DNA from: Flintibacter sp. KGMB00164
Lineage (GTDB): Bacteria; Bacillota; Clostridia; Oscillospirales; Oscillospiraceae
DNA: 64,000 nt
Direction: 5' to 3'
NCBI RefSeq assembly: GCF_008727735.1
Contig: NZ_CP044227.1
Span: 2,853,796 to 2,917,795 of the forward strand
The notes under the pieces are model-generated. The model searched no databases. It saw nothing but the letters and a program-made list of their open reading frames with translations, and was not told where the DNA came from. The translations under genes were made by a program, and so were the position numbers. Below are positions 34,208-43,766 of the stretch, piece by piece; position 1 is the first letter of the stretch; every line of letters starts with the position of its first letter.

Positions 34208-37200
34208 TTATTCGACGGTTTTCAGCGACTCCACCATATCCAGCTTTTTGAGCTTCCGGTGGGCCGCCAAGTTCACCACCAGAGAGAACACGGTGGTCAG
34301 CAGTACCGCCCACAGATAGCTGGTGGGCGCCACGGTGCGGCCGAACATCAAAAGGTCAATTTCCACCGTCAGGATCAGCCACTGGTGGAGGAATTTACCC
34401 ATCACCATGCCCATGGCCACACCAAACACGGTGAGAATCACGTTCTCCCGGTAGATATAGGCAGACAGCTCCCCGTCGTAGAAGCCTAACACCTTCAGAG
34501 TAGCCAGCTCCCGCATGCGCTCGGTGATGTTAATGTTGGTCAGGTTGTAGAGCACCACAAAGGCCAGGGCCGCGGCACACACGATGATCAGCGCCACCGC
34601 GTAGTCCACGCTCTCCAAGCTGGTGCCGAAGGTTTTTCTTGTGTCCTCGATGCGGGTGAGCGAGCTGACGCCGTCCAGGGAGACCAGCTTCTGCTCCAGC
34701 TCCTGGGCACCATCGGCCTGGGTGTCGTAGGAGACCAGCACGGCATTTTCCTCCGGAGTCTGACCGAAGACCTGCTCATAGTAGGCCTGGGACATATAGA
34801 TGCTGTGCTGGATGTAGTGCTCGGTGATATCGGCCACCCGCACCTCCACCCGGCTGTCTCCGTCCAGGGTGATGGTATCTCCCACCTCCACGTCCAGCAG
34901 CAGGGAGAGCTTTTCGGTGAGGATGACCCCATCATCGGGAAGGGTAACGGTGTCATTGTCGGTGCGGTGGCGCAGGTTGACAAACCGCTCCAGCACCTCA
35001 CTGTTTTCCACCACCTCCAGGGTGGCGTCGGCGGTATAGGCGTCGGTCTCGGCGGTGACGGTCTCGGTGTGTTCCTTCGTCCAGTCCCCTACCAGCTCGC
35101 TGCCCTCCAGCGCCTTTTCCACCTCGGCCCACTCGCCGGGGGTAATATGCTCCACCAGCCCCAGCTGGGCGGAGTAGCGGTAGATCTCCTCATACTGCTT
35201 CTCCATCACTGCAAAGATGGAGTCCCGCAGGCCAAAGGCCGTGACAATGAGGGCGGCGCAGCCGCCGATGCCGATGACGGTCATCCAGAACCGCTTCTGA
35301 TACCGGAAGAGGTTGCGCAGGGTGATCTTATAGTTGAACGACAGCCGCCGCCACAGAGGGGTGATGCGCTCCAGCAGGATGCGCTTGCCCATGGGGGGCG
35401 CTTTGGGCCGCATGAGCTGGGCAGGCACGGCGGCCAGGGTATTGAAGCAGGCACCCAGGGCGGACAGGGTGACCGTCCCCACCGCCGCCAGACAGGCCGT
35501 GACCGAAGTGACCGGCTCAATGCCGTAATGGATGGGACCAAAGGTATAGATGATTTTCCAGGAGGTACAGATGATCCAGGGCAGCAGGGTCAGGCCCACC
35601 GCCAGACCAACCAGGGAGCCTACCGCACTGGCCAGGAAGCCGTAGCCCACATATTTGATGGCAATGGCGCCCTTGGAGTAGCCCAGAGCCTTCATGCCGC
35701 CGATGGCCACCCGCTGCTCCTCCACCATGCGGGTCATGGTGGTCAAACACACCAGAGCCGCCACCAGGAAGAAAATAAGGGGGAATACGCTGGCCAGGTT
35801 GCCCATGCGGTCGGCGTCCATGGAGTAGCTGACAAAGCCCATGTTGGTGTCCCGGTCCAGCAGGTACCACTCACAGTCGTCCAGATCGTCCAGATCCCGC
35901 TGGGCCTGCTCCACCTTCTTTTTGGCGTCGGCGATCTCAGCCTCGGCCTCCGCTTTGCCGTCCAGGTATTCCTGGTAGCCGTCGGCGTACTCGGCCTCGC
36001 CGTCGTCCAGCTCTTTCTTGGCGTCAGCCAGTTCAGCCAGTCCGTCGGCACGCTCCTGCTCCAGGGTCTTCTTGCCGTCCTGGAGCTCGATGAGGCCGTC
36101 CTCGTACTCCTTCTTGCCGTCCTGCCAATCCTTTAAGCCCTGGGCGTAGTCGGCTTCGCCGTCGTCCAGCTTCTTCTTGGCGTCCTCCAGCTCCAGGCGG
36201 CCGTCCTCCAGTTCCGCCCAGCCGTCCTCCAGCTCCTTCTTGGCATCGTCCAGTTCCTTTTTGGCATCCTCCAGCTGGGCTACGCCGTCCTCGTACTCCT
36301 CCTCGCCCTCTTCCAGCTGCTTTTTGGCGCTGTTGAGCTGCCGCCGGGCAGAGGCAAGCTCTGCCTCGCCGTCATAGATTTCCTGCCAGCCATCCTGAAT
36401 GGCCTGGTTTCCGGAGAGGAACACAGAGGTGGACACAGGCACCGGTTGGCCGCTGGCGTCGGTGGTATAGAGCTGATTTAACTGGGTTTGGAGCTGCTGG
36501 GAGGTGGTATTGGTAAGGCCCGCCGCCTCCCGCTGGGCTCGTAGAGTATCCAGCTGCTCTTTAAAGGGAATGACCTTCTCCAGCCCAGCCAATTGGCCCT
36601 GTGCCTCAGCCAACCTCTCCCGCTGGGCAGCAATCTGTCCCTCCAGCGCCGCTTTTTGGGCCTCATAGTTCGAGGCGGAAGTATCCAAGTCGTCCAATTG
36701 ACCCTGCAATTCCTGGATTTTACCCTGAATTTCGTTAATGGCTCCCTCAAGCTGCACTTTTTCTGCTGCCAAATCATCAGTATCTATGTCGGCATACTCC
36801 CCCAACTGCTGTTCCAATTGGGCAATGCCGTCTAACAGCTGAATGCCTTTGTTTAAATTCTCGCGGGCGTTATCCAGGGCGTCATTGATGTCGTCCTTGT
36901 AGCCGCCCGCCATGGCGGCCAGTAAATCACTATTATTGGCAAAGCTCAGGTTGGCATCCAGAATTTTTAGCTGCTCCCGGAACTGAGTCAGGCCTTCCTG
37001 GAAGGCAGCCTCCTGCTGCTGCAGCTCCCGGCGGCCGGCGTTGAGCTGGGCTACGCCGGAATTATACTGCCTGACGCCGTCATAATACTCGTCCCAGCCG
37101 TCATCCAGCTCCTTTCGGGCGTCCTCCAGCTCGGCCACGCCGTCCTCATATTCCTTAAGGCCATCCTTGTATTTTTGCTCACCCTCGTAGTAGTCCTGCA

Positions 37201-38314
37201 AACCGTCCAGATATTCCCCGCGGCCCTCCTCATAGTCGGCCCAGCCGTCATCCAGCTCTTTTCGGGCGTCTTTGAGCTCGTTTTCGCCGTCTATAAGCTC
37301 CTGGAGCGCATCAGCAAGCTCCTTTTCCCCGTCTGCAATCTCCTGCTCCGCGTCGGCGATTTCCTGGTTAAAGGTGTTTTCGCCGTCCCGGTACTCCGCC
37401 CAGCCGTCGTCCAGCTCTTTCCGGGCATCGGCCAGTTCCGCTTCCGCGTCGGCCAGCTCCTGGGCCACCTCTGCCTCGGCATCGGCGAGCTCCTGCTTGG
37501 CCTTGTCGATCTCTTCCTGGGCCTCGTCCCGGATGGAGTCGCCCCGCAGCTGGGCCCGCTCTTTGGAAAGAGGTTCCAGCTGGTCGGTGCGCTCCTCTAC
37601 CAATTGCTCGTAGGCGTCGCTGTAAGTCATCAGCTCAGAAGCGCCCTCAAACAGGAGGTAGGCGTCGGTATAGGTCTCCATATCAAAGGATTCCATGGGC
37701 AGCAGAATAAAATAGCTCACTTTTCCGGTGCCCAAGGTGGAGGAGCCTCGCTCCACACCGATGTACAGCGGAGAGTTGGCACTTCCAACTATGGTAAATT
37801 CTGTCTGCTTTAAAGCGTCCTTATAATCCCCGGTTCCGGTGTCTAATGTGATCGTATCCCCCACAGAAAGGCCTGTTTCCTGCAAAAATCGGGGTTCTAC
37901 CAAACATTCTCCGGCCTTTTCCGGGAGTCGGCCCTCCTGCAGGTTGGGGATGTTCAAATTATCTGTAAAGGATAATACCTTCACAGTAGAATCCTTATCC
38001 TCAACCTTCACCGTCGCGTCGATGGTATAGGCCCCCTGGGCCAGCTCCACCCCCTCCTGACGGCTGAGCACCTCCACGTCCTCCTCCGTCAGCCCCAGGG
38101 TGGACACCACCCGCAGGTCCATCAGCCGCTGGGCATCCAGATATTGGTCCACGCTGTTTTTCATGTCGGGCTCGGTGACCCGCAGACCCGCCAGAAAACA
38201 GACCGCCAGGGCAGAGAGGATCATGATGGAGATAAAGCGGCTGCGGGTATTCTTGATCTCCCGCAGAGTATCGGTGAGCAGGCGGTTGGGGGTGCGCTTT
38301 CTTCTGTTTTTCAT
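34208..38314 (-). CDS. Giant FtsX-like ABC permease with long extracytoplasmic coiled coil
   Basis: This 1368-residue membrane protein has an N-terminal helix (about 26-46), a long outside region with a coiled coil from about residue 255 to 810, then further membrane helices and two FtsX-like domains (for example FIVVLYNLTNINITERMREL-type motif AFVVLYNLTNINITERMREL at the C-terminus). The coiled coil is built from repeats around ARKELDDGWAEY and EDGVAELEDA. The adjacent ATPase gene completes a MacB/LolCDE-like machine that would move mechanical force rather than carry a solute across. Such proteins in Firmicutes are often annotated as efflux permeases without proof. A TetR regulator is divergent from the pair. 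Confidence 0.85.
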   Translation of the reverse strand: MKNRRKRTPNRLLTDTLREIKNTRSRFISIMILSALAVCFLAGLRVTEPDMKNSVDQYLDAQRLMDLRVVSTLGLTEEDVEVLSRQEGVELAQGAYTIDATVKVEDKDSTVKVLSFTDNLNIPNLQEGRLPEKAGECLVEPRFLQETGLSVGDTITLDTGTGDYKDALKQTEFTIVGSANSPLYIGVERGSSTLGTGKVSYFILLPMESFDMETYTDAYLLFEGASELMTYSDAYEQLVEERTDQLEPLSKERAQLRGDSIRDEAQEEIDKAKQELADAEAEVAQELADAEAELADARKELDDGWAEYRDGENTFNQEIADAEQEIADGEKELADALQELIDGENELKDARKELDDGWADYEEGRGEYLDGLQDYYEGEQKYKDGLKEYEDGVAELEDARKELDDGWDEYYDGVRQYNSGVAQLNAGRRELQQQEAAFQEGLTQFREQLKILDANLSFANNSDLLAAMAGGYKDDINDALDNARENLNKGIQLLDGIAQLEQQLGEYADIDTDDLAAEKVQLEGAINEIQGKIQELQGQLDDLDTSASNYEAQKAALEGQIAAQRERLAEAQGQLAGLEKVIPFKEQLDTLRAQREAAGLTNTTSQQLQTQLNQLYTTDASGQPVPVSTSVFLSGNQAIQDGWQEIYDGEAELASARRQLNSAKKQLEEGEEEYEDGVAQLEDAKKELDDAKKELEDGWAELEDGRLELEDAKKKLDDGEADYAQGLKDWQDGKKEYEDGLIELQDGKKTLEQERADGLAELADAKKELDDGEAEYADGYQEYLDGKAEAEAEIADAKKKVEQAQRDLDDLDDCEWYLLDRDTNMGFVSYSMDADRMGNLASVFPLIFFLVAALVCLTTMTRMVEEQRVAIGGMKALGYSKGAIAIKYVGYGFLASAVGSLVGLAVGLTLLPWIICTSWKIIYTFGPIHYGIEPVTSVTACLAAVGTVTLSALGACFNTLAAVPAQLMRPKAPPMGKRILLERITPLWRRLSFNYKITLRNLFRYQKRFWMTVIGIGGCAALIVTAFGLRDSIFAVMEKQYEEIYRYSAQLGLVEHITPGEWAEVEKALEGSELVGDWTKEHTETVTAETDAYTADATLEVVENSEVLERFVNLRHRTDNDTVTLPDDGVILTEKLSLLLDVEVGDTITLDGDSRVEVRVADITEHYIQHSIYMSQAYYEQVFGQTPEENAVLVSYDTQADGAQELEQKLVSLDGVSSLTRIEDTRKTFGTSLESVDYAVALIIVCAAALAFVVLYNLTNINITERMRELATLKVLGFYDGELSAYIYRENVILTVFGVAMGMVMGKFLHQWLILTVEIDLLMFGRTVAPTSYLWAVLLTTVFSLVVNLAAHRKLKKLDMVESLKTVE

Positions 38315-38391
38315 GCCGCCGCCCCCTTTCTTTGTCTTAAATGGTCCATATTGTTCTAAAAGTGCTCCTTATTGTGCTGTTTTTGCCCTGT

Positions 38392-39093
38392 TTACCACTC
38401 GATTTCTTCCACGGGCATGGGGTTCTCGTTGCGCACGATCCGGTCCACCCGGCCGTTTTTTACGTGGATTACCTTGTCGGCCATGGGTGCAATGGCGGTG
38501 TTGTGGGTGATGACCACCACCGTCATCCCCTGCTGGCGGCAGGTGTCCTGAAGGAGCTTTAAGATGGCCTTGCCGGTGATGTAGTCCAGAGCGCCGGTAG
38601 GTTCGTCGCACAGCAGCAGCTTGGGGTTTTTGGCCAGCGCACGGGCAATGGCCACCCGCTGCTGCTCGCCGCCGGAGAGCTGGGCGGGGAAGTTATTGAG
38701 CCGCTCCCCCAGTCCCACGTGGCACAGTACCTCCTGGGCCGGAAGAGGTTCCTTGCAGATCTGGGCGGCCAGCTCCACATTTTCCAGGGCAGTGAGGTTT
38801 TGAATCAGGTTATAGAACTGAAAAACAAAACCGATGTCGTAGCGCCGGTAGGTGGTCAGCTGGCGGGAGTTGCATTTGCTGATCTCCTTGCCGTCCACCA
38901 GAATGGTGCCCTCGTCGCAGGCGTCCATGCCGCCCAAAATATTCAGCACCGTGGTTTTGCCCGCGCCCGAGGGGCCCACGATGATGACAAACTCCCCTTT
39001 TTCAATGTCAAAGGTGATGTCATCCACCGCCGTGATGGTGACCTCACCCATTTTATACCGCTTGACCACGTGCTCCAGTGAAATATATGCCAT
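38392..39093 (-). CDS. ABC transporter ATPase (MacB/LolD type)
   Basis: This 233-residue ATPase has Walker [13 protein letters not shown], signature [15 protein letters not shown], Walker [13 protein letters not shown] and the H-loop VVVITHNT. It matches the LolD/MacB class that works with FtsX-like permeases, here encoded 77 bases downstream. Its promoter faces away from the TetR gene, with TATAAT (plus-strand 39146-39151) and TTGCGT (39168-39173). Confidence 0.93.
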   Translation of the reverse strand: MAYISLEHVVKRYKMGEVTITAVDDITFDIEKGEFVIIVGPSGAGKTTVLNILGGMDACDEGTILVDGKEISKCNSRQLTTYRRYDIGFVFQFYNLIQNLTALENVELAAQICKEPLPAQEVLCHVGLGERLNNFPAQLSGGEQQRVAIARALAKNPKLLLCDEPTGALDYITGKAILKLLQDTCRQQGMTVVVITHNTAIAPMADKVIHVKNGRVDRIVRNENPMPVEEIEW

Positions 39094-39145
39094 ACCCGTC
39101 CTCCTGTTGATTAAGGAACATGTGTTGATTATTTTTACACTTTAT

Positions 39146-39173
39146 ATTATAGTGGTTCCAACGGCAGACGCAA
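39146..39173 (-). promoter_or_regulatory. Promoter of the ABC ATPase/permease pair
   Basis: On the minus strand TTGCGT, 16 bases, TATAAT, about 50 bases before the ATPase start. It is in the divergent region shared with the TetR gene. Confidence 0.55.
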
Positions 39174-39210
39174 GGGACACATTTGCCCATTCTTGTCTGA
39201 AACCCAACAA

Positions 39211-39242
39211 TTTTCCACATTCTGTCCGGAAAATGTGGAAAG
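39211..39242. promoter_or_regulatory. Paired DnaA-box-like inverted repeat, copy 1 / possible TetR operator
   Basis: TTTTCCACA and TGTGGAAAG face each other across 14 bases; the perfect arms are TTTCCACATT and AATGTGGAAA. TTTTCCACA fits the loose DnaA-box consensus TTWTNCACA. It lies 30 bases before the TetR start, so it could instead be that regulator's operator. Confidence 0.45.
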
Positions 39243-39271
39243 ATTCCGTAAACTTTTCAGGAGGGAGCTAT

Positions 39272-39844
39272 ATGATCCAGGACACCCAGGACCGCCGGGT
39301 TCGCCGCACCCGGATGCGCCTGCAGCAGGCCATGCTGGAGCTGCTGAAAGAGAAGGACGCCCGCTCCATTACCGTGCGTGAACTGACCCAGCGTGCCGAC
39401 GTGAACCGGGGCACCTTCTACGCCCACTACAAGGATGTATTCGATCTGCTGGACCAGATGGAGCAGGACCTGTTTCAGCGTTTGACCCAGCTGTTGTCCT
39501 CCTATTCCACCCAAGATTTGCAGCGGGGGCTCACCCCCCTGCTCACCGACGTGTTCCGCTTTGTCCGGGACGATCCGGTGCTGCGGCTGGCCTTTTTGGA
39601 CCAGCGCACCCAGGACTCCTTTTTCCGGCGGCTGGACCAGCTGATTTATAAAAAGTGCCAGGAGGACTGGCAGGGGCTGTTTCTGCCCGTAGACCAGCAG
39701 CTGTGGAACTGCTGCCTGGACTTTTTGGTGTCGGGCGCGGTGGGACTGGCCCGTGGCTGGATGGTCCGGGGTTTTCAAGAGGAGCCGGAGCAGGTGGCCC
39801 AACTGGCCAACCGGCTGATCCTGAACGGTCTTTCCCTGTCTTAA
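39272..39844 (+). CDS. TetR-family transcriptional regulator
   Basis: This 190-residue DNA-binding protein has the TetR N-terminal helix-turn-helix (ITVRELTQRADVNRGTFYAH, YKDVFDLL). The C-terminal ligand domain is of a TetR-like type with tryptophan and aromatic residues (GLARGWMVRGF). The divergent position makes it the likely repressor of the ABC ATPase/permease pair. The ATG at 39272 follows GGAGGGAG; the longer open frame lies in the antisense of the ATPase gene. Confidence 0.9.
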   Translation: MIQDTQDRRVRRTRMRLQQAMLELLKEKDARSITVRELTQRADVNRGTFYAHYKDVFDLLDQMEQDLFQRLTQLLSSYSTQDLQRGLTPLLTDVFRFVRDDPVLRLAFLDQRTQDSFFRRLDQLIYKKCQEDWQGLFLPVDQQLWNCCLDFLVSGAVGLARGWMVRGFQEEPEQVAQLANRLILNGLSLS

Positions 39845-39976
39845 GCGGAAATATTTTCCTGAATCGGTGCCGTTTTCCGCCTTTCGCCCCTTGTCACTTT
39901 TTGGGGAAAAGAGTAGAATATTTTTAGTGTGTGTATGTTATCCCTGCGGGAAACCATTTGTAAGGAGAGACGAGTT

Positions 39977-41365
39977 TTGAAACCTTCCAAAGTATGCGCC
40001 GCCATGCTGTGCGGCGTCTTTGGGGCGGCGCTTTTCACCACCCCGGCATTGGCTGCCGCGGCCCCCAATGACCTGCGGCACCACTGGGCTCAGACCCAGG
40101 TATACACCTTGATGGAACACGGCATCATCGCCGGCTATTCCGACCACACCTTCCGCCCGGACCAGCCGGTCACCCGTCAGGAGGCAGCAGGTCTGGTTTA
40201 CGGCCTGTTGGAGGAGATGGGCGTGGAGCTGGACGACGAGGCGGAGATCCCCGTCTTCGGCGGCACCACGGAGGATATTCCCCAGCAGGTGCTGGAGGAC
40301 TGGGAGAAGTATCATAACTCCCTCCAGCGTCCCAGCGAACCGGAGGAGGGGGAGGAAGAAACTACGATCCCTGGTGACGACGTGACGTTCCCCACCTATA
40401 CCGACCTGGACGACAGCTGGGCCAAAGACAAGATCCTGTGTCTGGAGGCCAACGGCGTGCTGCCTGAGGACGGCACCGGCCTGTTCCGTCCTTTCCAGAA
40501 CCTGACCCGGGGCGAGGCGGCTCAGATCCTGTATAACAGCATCTGCCGCTGGCCGGAGCTGTTTTCCCTCACCCCTGTGACCGAGTCGCCCGACATTCAC
40601 GACATGGACGGACGGCCCGATGCGGAGGCCGTGCTGTCTCTGGCCCGGCTGGGTGTGGTGTCCGGCCGCGGCGACGGCAGTTACTGCCCCGACGACTCCA
40701 TCTCCCGGGCGGAGTTCTCTGTACTGCTGCTGAATCTGGCAGGCTATCCCCTGATGACCGATGTGGAGTTTGATCCCCTGCCCGTGTGTACGGTGATCCC
40801 CACCCCCTACATCAGCCAGGTGTACCCCTCCGCGGCCTGGGTGGGCTGTGAGCCTACCTCCCTGCTTATGGGCCTGAAGGCCAAGGGCTACGCCCAGAAC
40901 GTGACGCTGGATCAGTTCCTGGCCGACCTGCCTAAGACTTCTTCCAACCCGGCCAAGGGCTTTGTGGGCTCCCCCTACGTCCCCAGCGAGACTCTGCGCA
41001 CCACCATCTATCCGGCTCCTCTGGCGGAGTACGGCCGGCGGTACGGCAATGTGAAGGACTTCTCCGGCAAGTCCGTAGAGGAATTGCGGGAGGAAGTACT
41101 GCTGGGCAACCCGGTGGTCATTTACGTCACCCTGTATTGGAAGCAGCCCTATTACCGCAACTTCAACATTGAGGGTACCACCCAGAGCCTGCTTCGCAAC
41201 AACCATGCGGTACTGGTATGCGGCTATGACGCTACCACCCAATACTACTACATCGCCGATCCCTACAACATCGACGACCGCTATCACGACTACTTCTACT
41301 GGATCTCCGCCGATGTTCTGGATCCCCTGTATATGGTGCGGCAGCACGCGGTGGCAATTGAATAA
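39977..41365 (+). CDS. S-layer-homology protein with C39-like peptidase domain
   Basis: This 462-residue exported protein has a signal peptide ending at ALAAAA, three SLH-like modules (about 30-80, 140-190 and 215-260; for example HHWAQTQVYTLMEHGIIAGY and FRPDQPVTRQEA), and a C-terminal C39-like domain with the cysteine in WVGCEPTSLLMG, the histidine in NNHAVLVCGYD and the aspartate in YIADPYN. SLH modules bind wall polymers, so this is probably a cell-surface peptidase. The start is TTG at 39977 with AAGGAG 9 bases upstream; that choice puts the signal peptide at the N-terminus. Confidence 0.88.
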   Translation: MKPSKVCAAMLCGVFGAALFTTPALAAAAPNDLRHHWAQTQVYTLMEHGIIAGYSDHTFRPDQPVTRQEAAGLVYGLLEEMGVELDDEAEIPVFGGTTEDIPQQVLEDWEKYHNSLQRPSEPEEGEEETTIPGDDVTFPTYTDLDDSWAKDKILCLEANGVLPEDGTGLFRPFQNLTRGEAAQILYNSICRWPELFSLTPVTESPDIHDMDGRPDAEAVLSLARLGVVSGRGDGSYCPDDSISRAEFSVLLLNLAGYPLMTDVEFDPLPVCTVIPTPYISQVYPSAAWVGCEPTSLLMGLKAKGYAQNVTLDQFLADLPKTSSNPAKGFVGSPYVPSETLRTTIYPAPLAEYGRRYGNVKDFSGKSVEELREEVLLGNPVVIYVTLYWKQPYYRNFNIEGTTQSLLRNNHAVLVCGYDATTQYYYIADPYNIDDRYHDYFYWISADVLDPLYMVRQHAVAIE

Positions 41366-41379
41366 TCTGTTTTCTATGG

Positions 41380-41412
41380 GAAACGCCCGGGCATGCCCGG
41401 GCGTTTCTTTTT
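41380..41412 (+). terminator. Terminator after the SLH gene
   Basis: A perfect palindrome, GAAACGCCCGGGCA with TGCCCGGGCGTTTC, followed by T5. Confidence 0.9.
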
Positions 41413-41430
41413 ACTTTCCACGGAGAGAAT

Positions 41431-42013
41431 GTTACTTTGCCCACGGCGGCAAAGTAACCAAAACGCCGCCGGGGACGGCTCCGATGAGCGCCTACGCGCA
41501 GCGGGCGCTCATAGTCGCCTTTCCCCGGACCCCATTTACGGGAGTGTGTCCCTTCGGGTTTATGTATGTTTCCGGCGGGCAAAATCAAGATCTGTTTCTG
41601 TCCTACTCTCGGCCCACTGGGGCCTTTTTCCGTCAAAATTTGAAAACATTTATCTTCTAACGTACACCGCCTGCCCCATTCCTACCTGTTGGGTGTGGCG
41701 GTGGTCGGTCGGACCAGCTGCCACGATTTTTCCAGGGTAGGCGGTGTCATTTCAGCGCGATGTCCACCAAATTTTGCACATAAAGGGCCTAAGGCCCGAG
41801 GCAAATGGTATCACAGATCTTATCTTTGCCCGCCGGGAGGACACAGAAAGCTCGCAGGAGGGCGCCCCCCGTAAATGGGGGTCTGGGGGTAATGACTGTG
41901 AGCACCGCCGCAGGCAAGGTGCTCACCGGAAGCGGCCCCCAGCGATTCTTTGGTTCCTTTCTGATCGTTCAGAAAGGAACATCTGCCTTTTCCCGCCCCG
42001 CAGGGCGGAACCT
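41431..42013. repeat. Large intergenic hairpin element, copy R5 (two arms)
   Basis: A full copy. Left stem 1 is GTTACTTTGCC/GGCAAAGTAAC, left stem 2 is GATGAGCGCC/GGGCGCTCAT; right stem 2 is GTGAGCACC/GGTGCTCAC (41898-41926) and right stem 1 is GTTCCTTTCTG/CAGAAAGGAAC. The core GGGTGTGGCGGTGGTCGG and CAGCTGCCACGATTTTTCC is present. Confidence 0.8.
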
Positions 42014-42020
42014 TCTCAGT

Positions 42021-42175
42021 AAAAAAGTGGGAGCGACGTAAAACGTCACTCCCACAGGAAAACTATTATTACAAACTAAGAAGCAAAGCGAAGCTTTGCA
42101 GAAAGTTCTTTGCCAAGCTTTCTTTCAAGAAAGCGGGCACAAAGCTTTTTTGATAACTTTTTTCTCCGAAAAAAG
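42021..42175 (-). terminator. 3'-UTR hairpin module with terminator, copy e
   Basis: On the minus strand after the symporter gene: ATAACTTTTTTC/GAAAAAAGTTAT, an extra GCTTTCTT/AAGAAAGC hairpin, GCAAAGC-ttc-GCTTTGC, then GTGGGAGTGACGT/ACGTCGCTCCCAC with T6 (42021-42055). Confidence 0.8.
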
Positions 42176-43429
42176 TTATCCGCGGACGGCGCGGGTACGA
42201 GCCTCCTTGCGGTCCTCCATTCTGGAGACAATGAGGGTACAGGCGGCGTCGCCGGTGATGTTGACGGTGGTACGGCCCATATCAAAGACACGGTCGATAC
42301 CAGCCACCAGTGCAATGCCCTCGATGGGCAGACCCACGCTCTGGAGCACCATGGCCAGCATGACCATGCCCGCGCCGGGAACACCGGCGGTGCCGATGGA
42401 GGCCAGCGTGGCGGTAAGCACGATGGTGACCATATCGCCCAGGGACAGGCTCACACCGTAAGCGGTGGCGATAAACACGGCGCACACGCCCTGATAGATG
42501 GCGGTACCGTCCATGTTGATGGTGGCGCCCAGAGGCAGCACGAAGGAGGCCACTTCCCGGCGGGCGCCCAGGCGCTCGGTGCACTCCAGGTTAAAGGGCA
42601 GCGCGCCCACAGAGGAGGCCGAGGAGAACGCCATCATCATAGCAGGAGCCATTCCCTTGAAGAAGGCCAGCGGGGACAGGCCGCCCAGCAGCTTCACCGT
42701 GGAGGAGTAGACGATCAGCGCATGGAGGATATAGCCCACATAGGCCAGTGCCAGCACCGCCACCAGATCCCGCAGGATCATGGGTCCGTTCTCTGCCACC
42801 ACAGGGCAGATCAGGCAGGCCACGCCGATGGGAGACAGCTTGATAATGAGGTCCATGATCTTCATGAACACCTCGTTGAAGCTGTCCACCACCTGAGCGG
42901 CCACCAGCCCCTTCTCCCCGGCCAGCAGGATGCCAAAGCCCAAAAACAGGGAGATCACAATGACCTGAAGCATGGTCGCGTCAACCAGAGGCTTAATCGC
43001 ATTGGAGGGGAAGATGTTGACGATCACGGTCATAATGCTCTGTCCCTCGGGAGGGGTGTAGCTGAGGTCGGTGGTATCCAGGACATGGAACAGGCCCATA
43101 CCAGTGGCTATATTGGCCAGGATCAGAGCCAGCACCACGGCAAAGGCGGTGGTACACATGTAATACACCACAGTCTTTCCGCCGATGGCGCCCACCTTGC
43201 TGATATCCTTCATGGAGATCACGCCAGAAGCGATGGAGAACAGCACAATGGGCACAACCACAAATTTTAACAGGTTCAGGAAAATATCGCCCCAGGGCTT
43301 GATGTAGTTTTTGGCAACGTCGATCCCCGCCCCATCGGGTACGTTCATCAGGATCAGACCGGCCACCACACCGACTGCCAGACCAATAAAGATCCAAAAC
43401 GCCAGGGGCAGCTTCTTTTTGCTTGTCAT
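42176..43429 (-). CDS. Dicarboxylate/amino acid:cation symporter (DAACS family)
   Basis: This 417-residue membrane protein imports acidic amino acids or C4-dicarboxylates using Na+ or H+. It shows the family's serine-rich tip as SSASSVGALP, the NMDGTAIYQG motif and the GTAGVPGAG hairpin, with about eight membrane helices. The exact substrate is not clear. Its promoter is well formed, and its 3' end lies in a hairpin module. Confidence 0.92.
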   Translation of the reverse strand: MTSKKKLPLAFWIFIGLAVGVVAGLILMNVPDGAGIDVAKNYIKPWGDIFLNLLKFVVVPIVLFSIASGVISMKDISKVGAIGGKTVVYYMCTTAFAVVLALILANIATGMGLFHVLDTTDLSYTPPEGQSIMTVIVNIFPSNAIKPLVDATMLQVIVISLFLGFGILLAGEKGLVAAQVVDSFNEVFMKIMDLIIKLSPIGVACLICPVVAENGPMILRDLVAVLALAYVGYILHALIVYSSTVKLLGGLSPLAFFKGMAPAMMMAFSSASSVGALPFNLECTERLGARREVASFVLPLGATINMDGTAIYQGVCAVFIATAYGVSLSLGDMVTIVLTATLASIGTAGVPGAGMVMLAMVLQSVGLPIEGIALVAGIDRVFDMGRTTVNITGDAACTLIVSRMEDRKEARTRAVRG

Positions 43430-43766
43430 GCAGCTCTCTCCTTCCGCTTCTTCACAAACGCATGTTTTTGTTCCCCGCCTTGCATTTTTGCGGGGCGTCC
43501 TCTTACTCTTTCAGTATACACACCTCCCCCGATTTTCTCAACCGTTTTTCCGGCTTTTCCTGAAATTTTTTTCAGATTTCACCCATACCCCCTCCCCTCC
43601 GCTTCCCGTTATTTCCAATTATTTTTTGCTATTTTGCATGTTTTGAATGTCTGTCATGCTTTTCCCGGGAAAAAAGAATTTTTTCTGGTCGACCTGCTTC
43701 GCCCTTTTCTATTACAAAATATGGTAAACTATACTTGTAAATATTTCCCAGCTAGGAGGGGTAGCG
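43430..43766. other. Divergent intergenic region between the symporter and noc
   Basis: Apart from the symporter promoter this AT-rich stretch holds a TTTTCCCGGGAAAA palindrome near 43663-43676 and a likely noc promoter with TATACT around 43730. I see no gene in it. Confidence 0.5.
43513..43541 (-). promoter_or_regulatory. Symporter promoter
   Basis: On the minus strand TTGAGA (43536-43541), 17 bases, TATACT (43513-43518). Confidence 0.7.
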
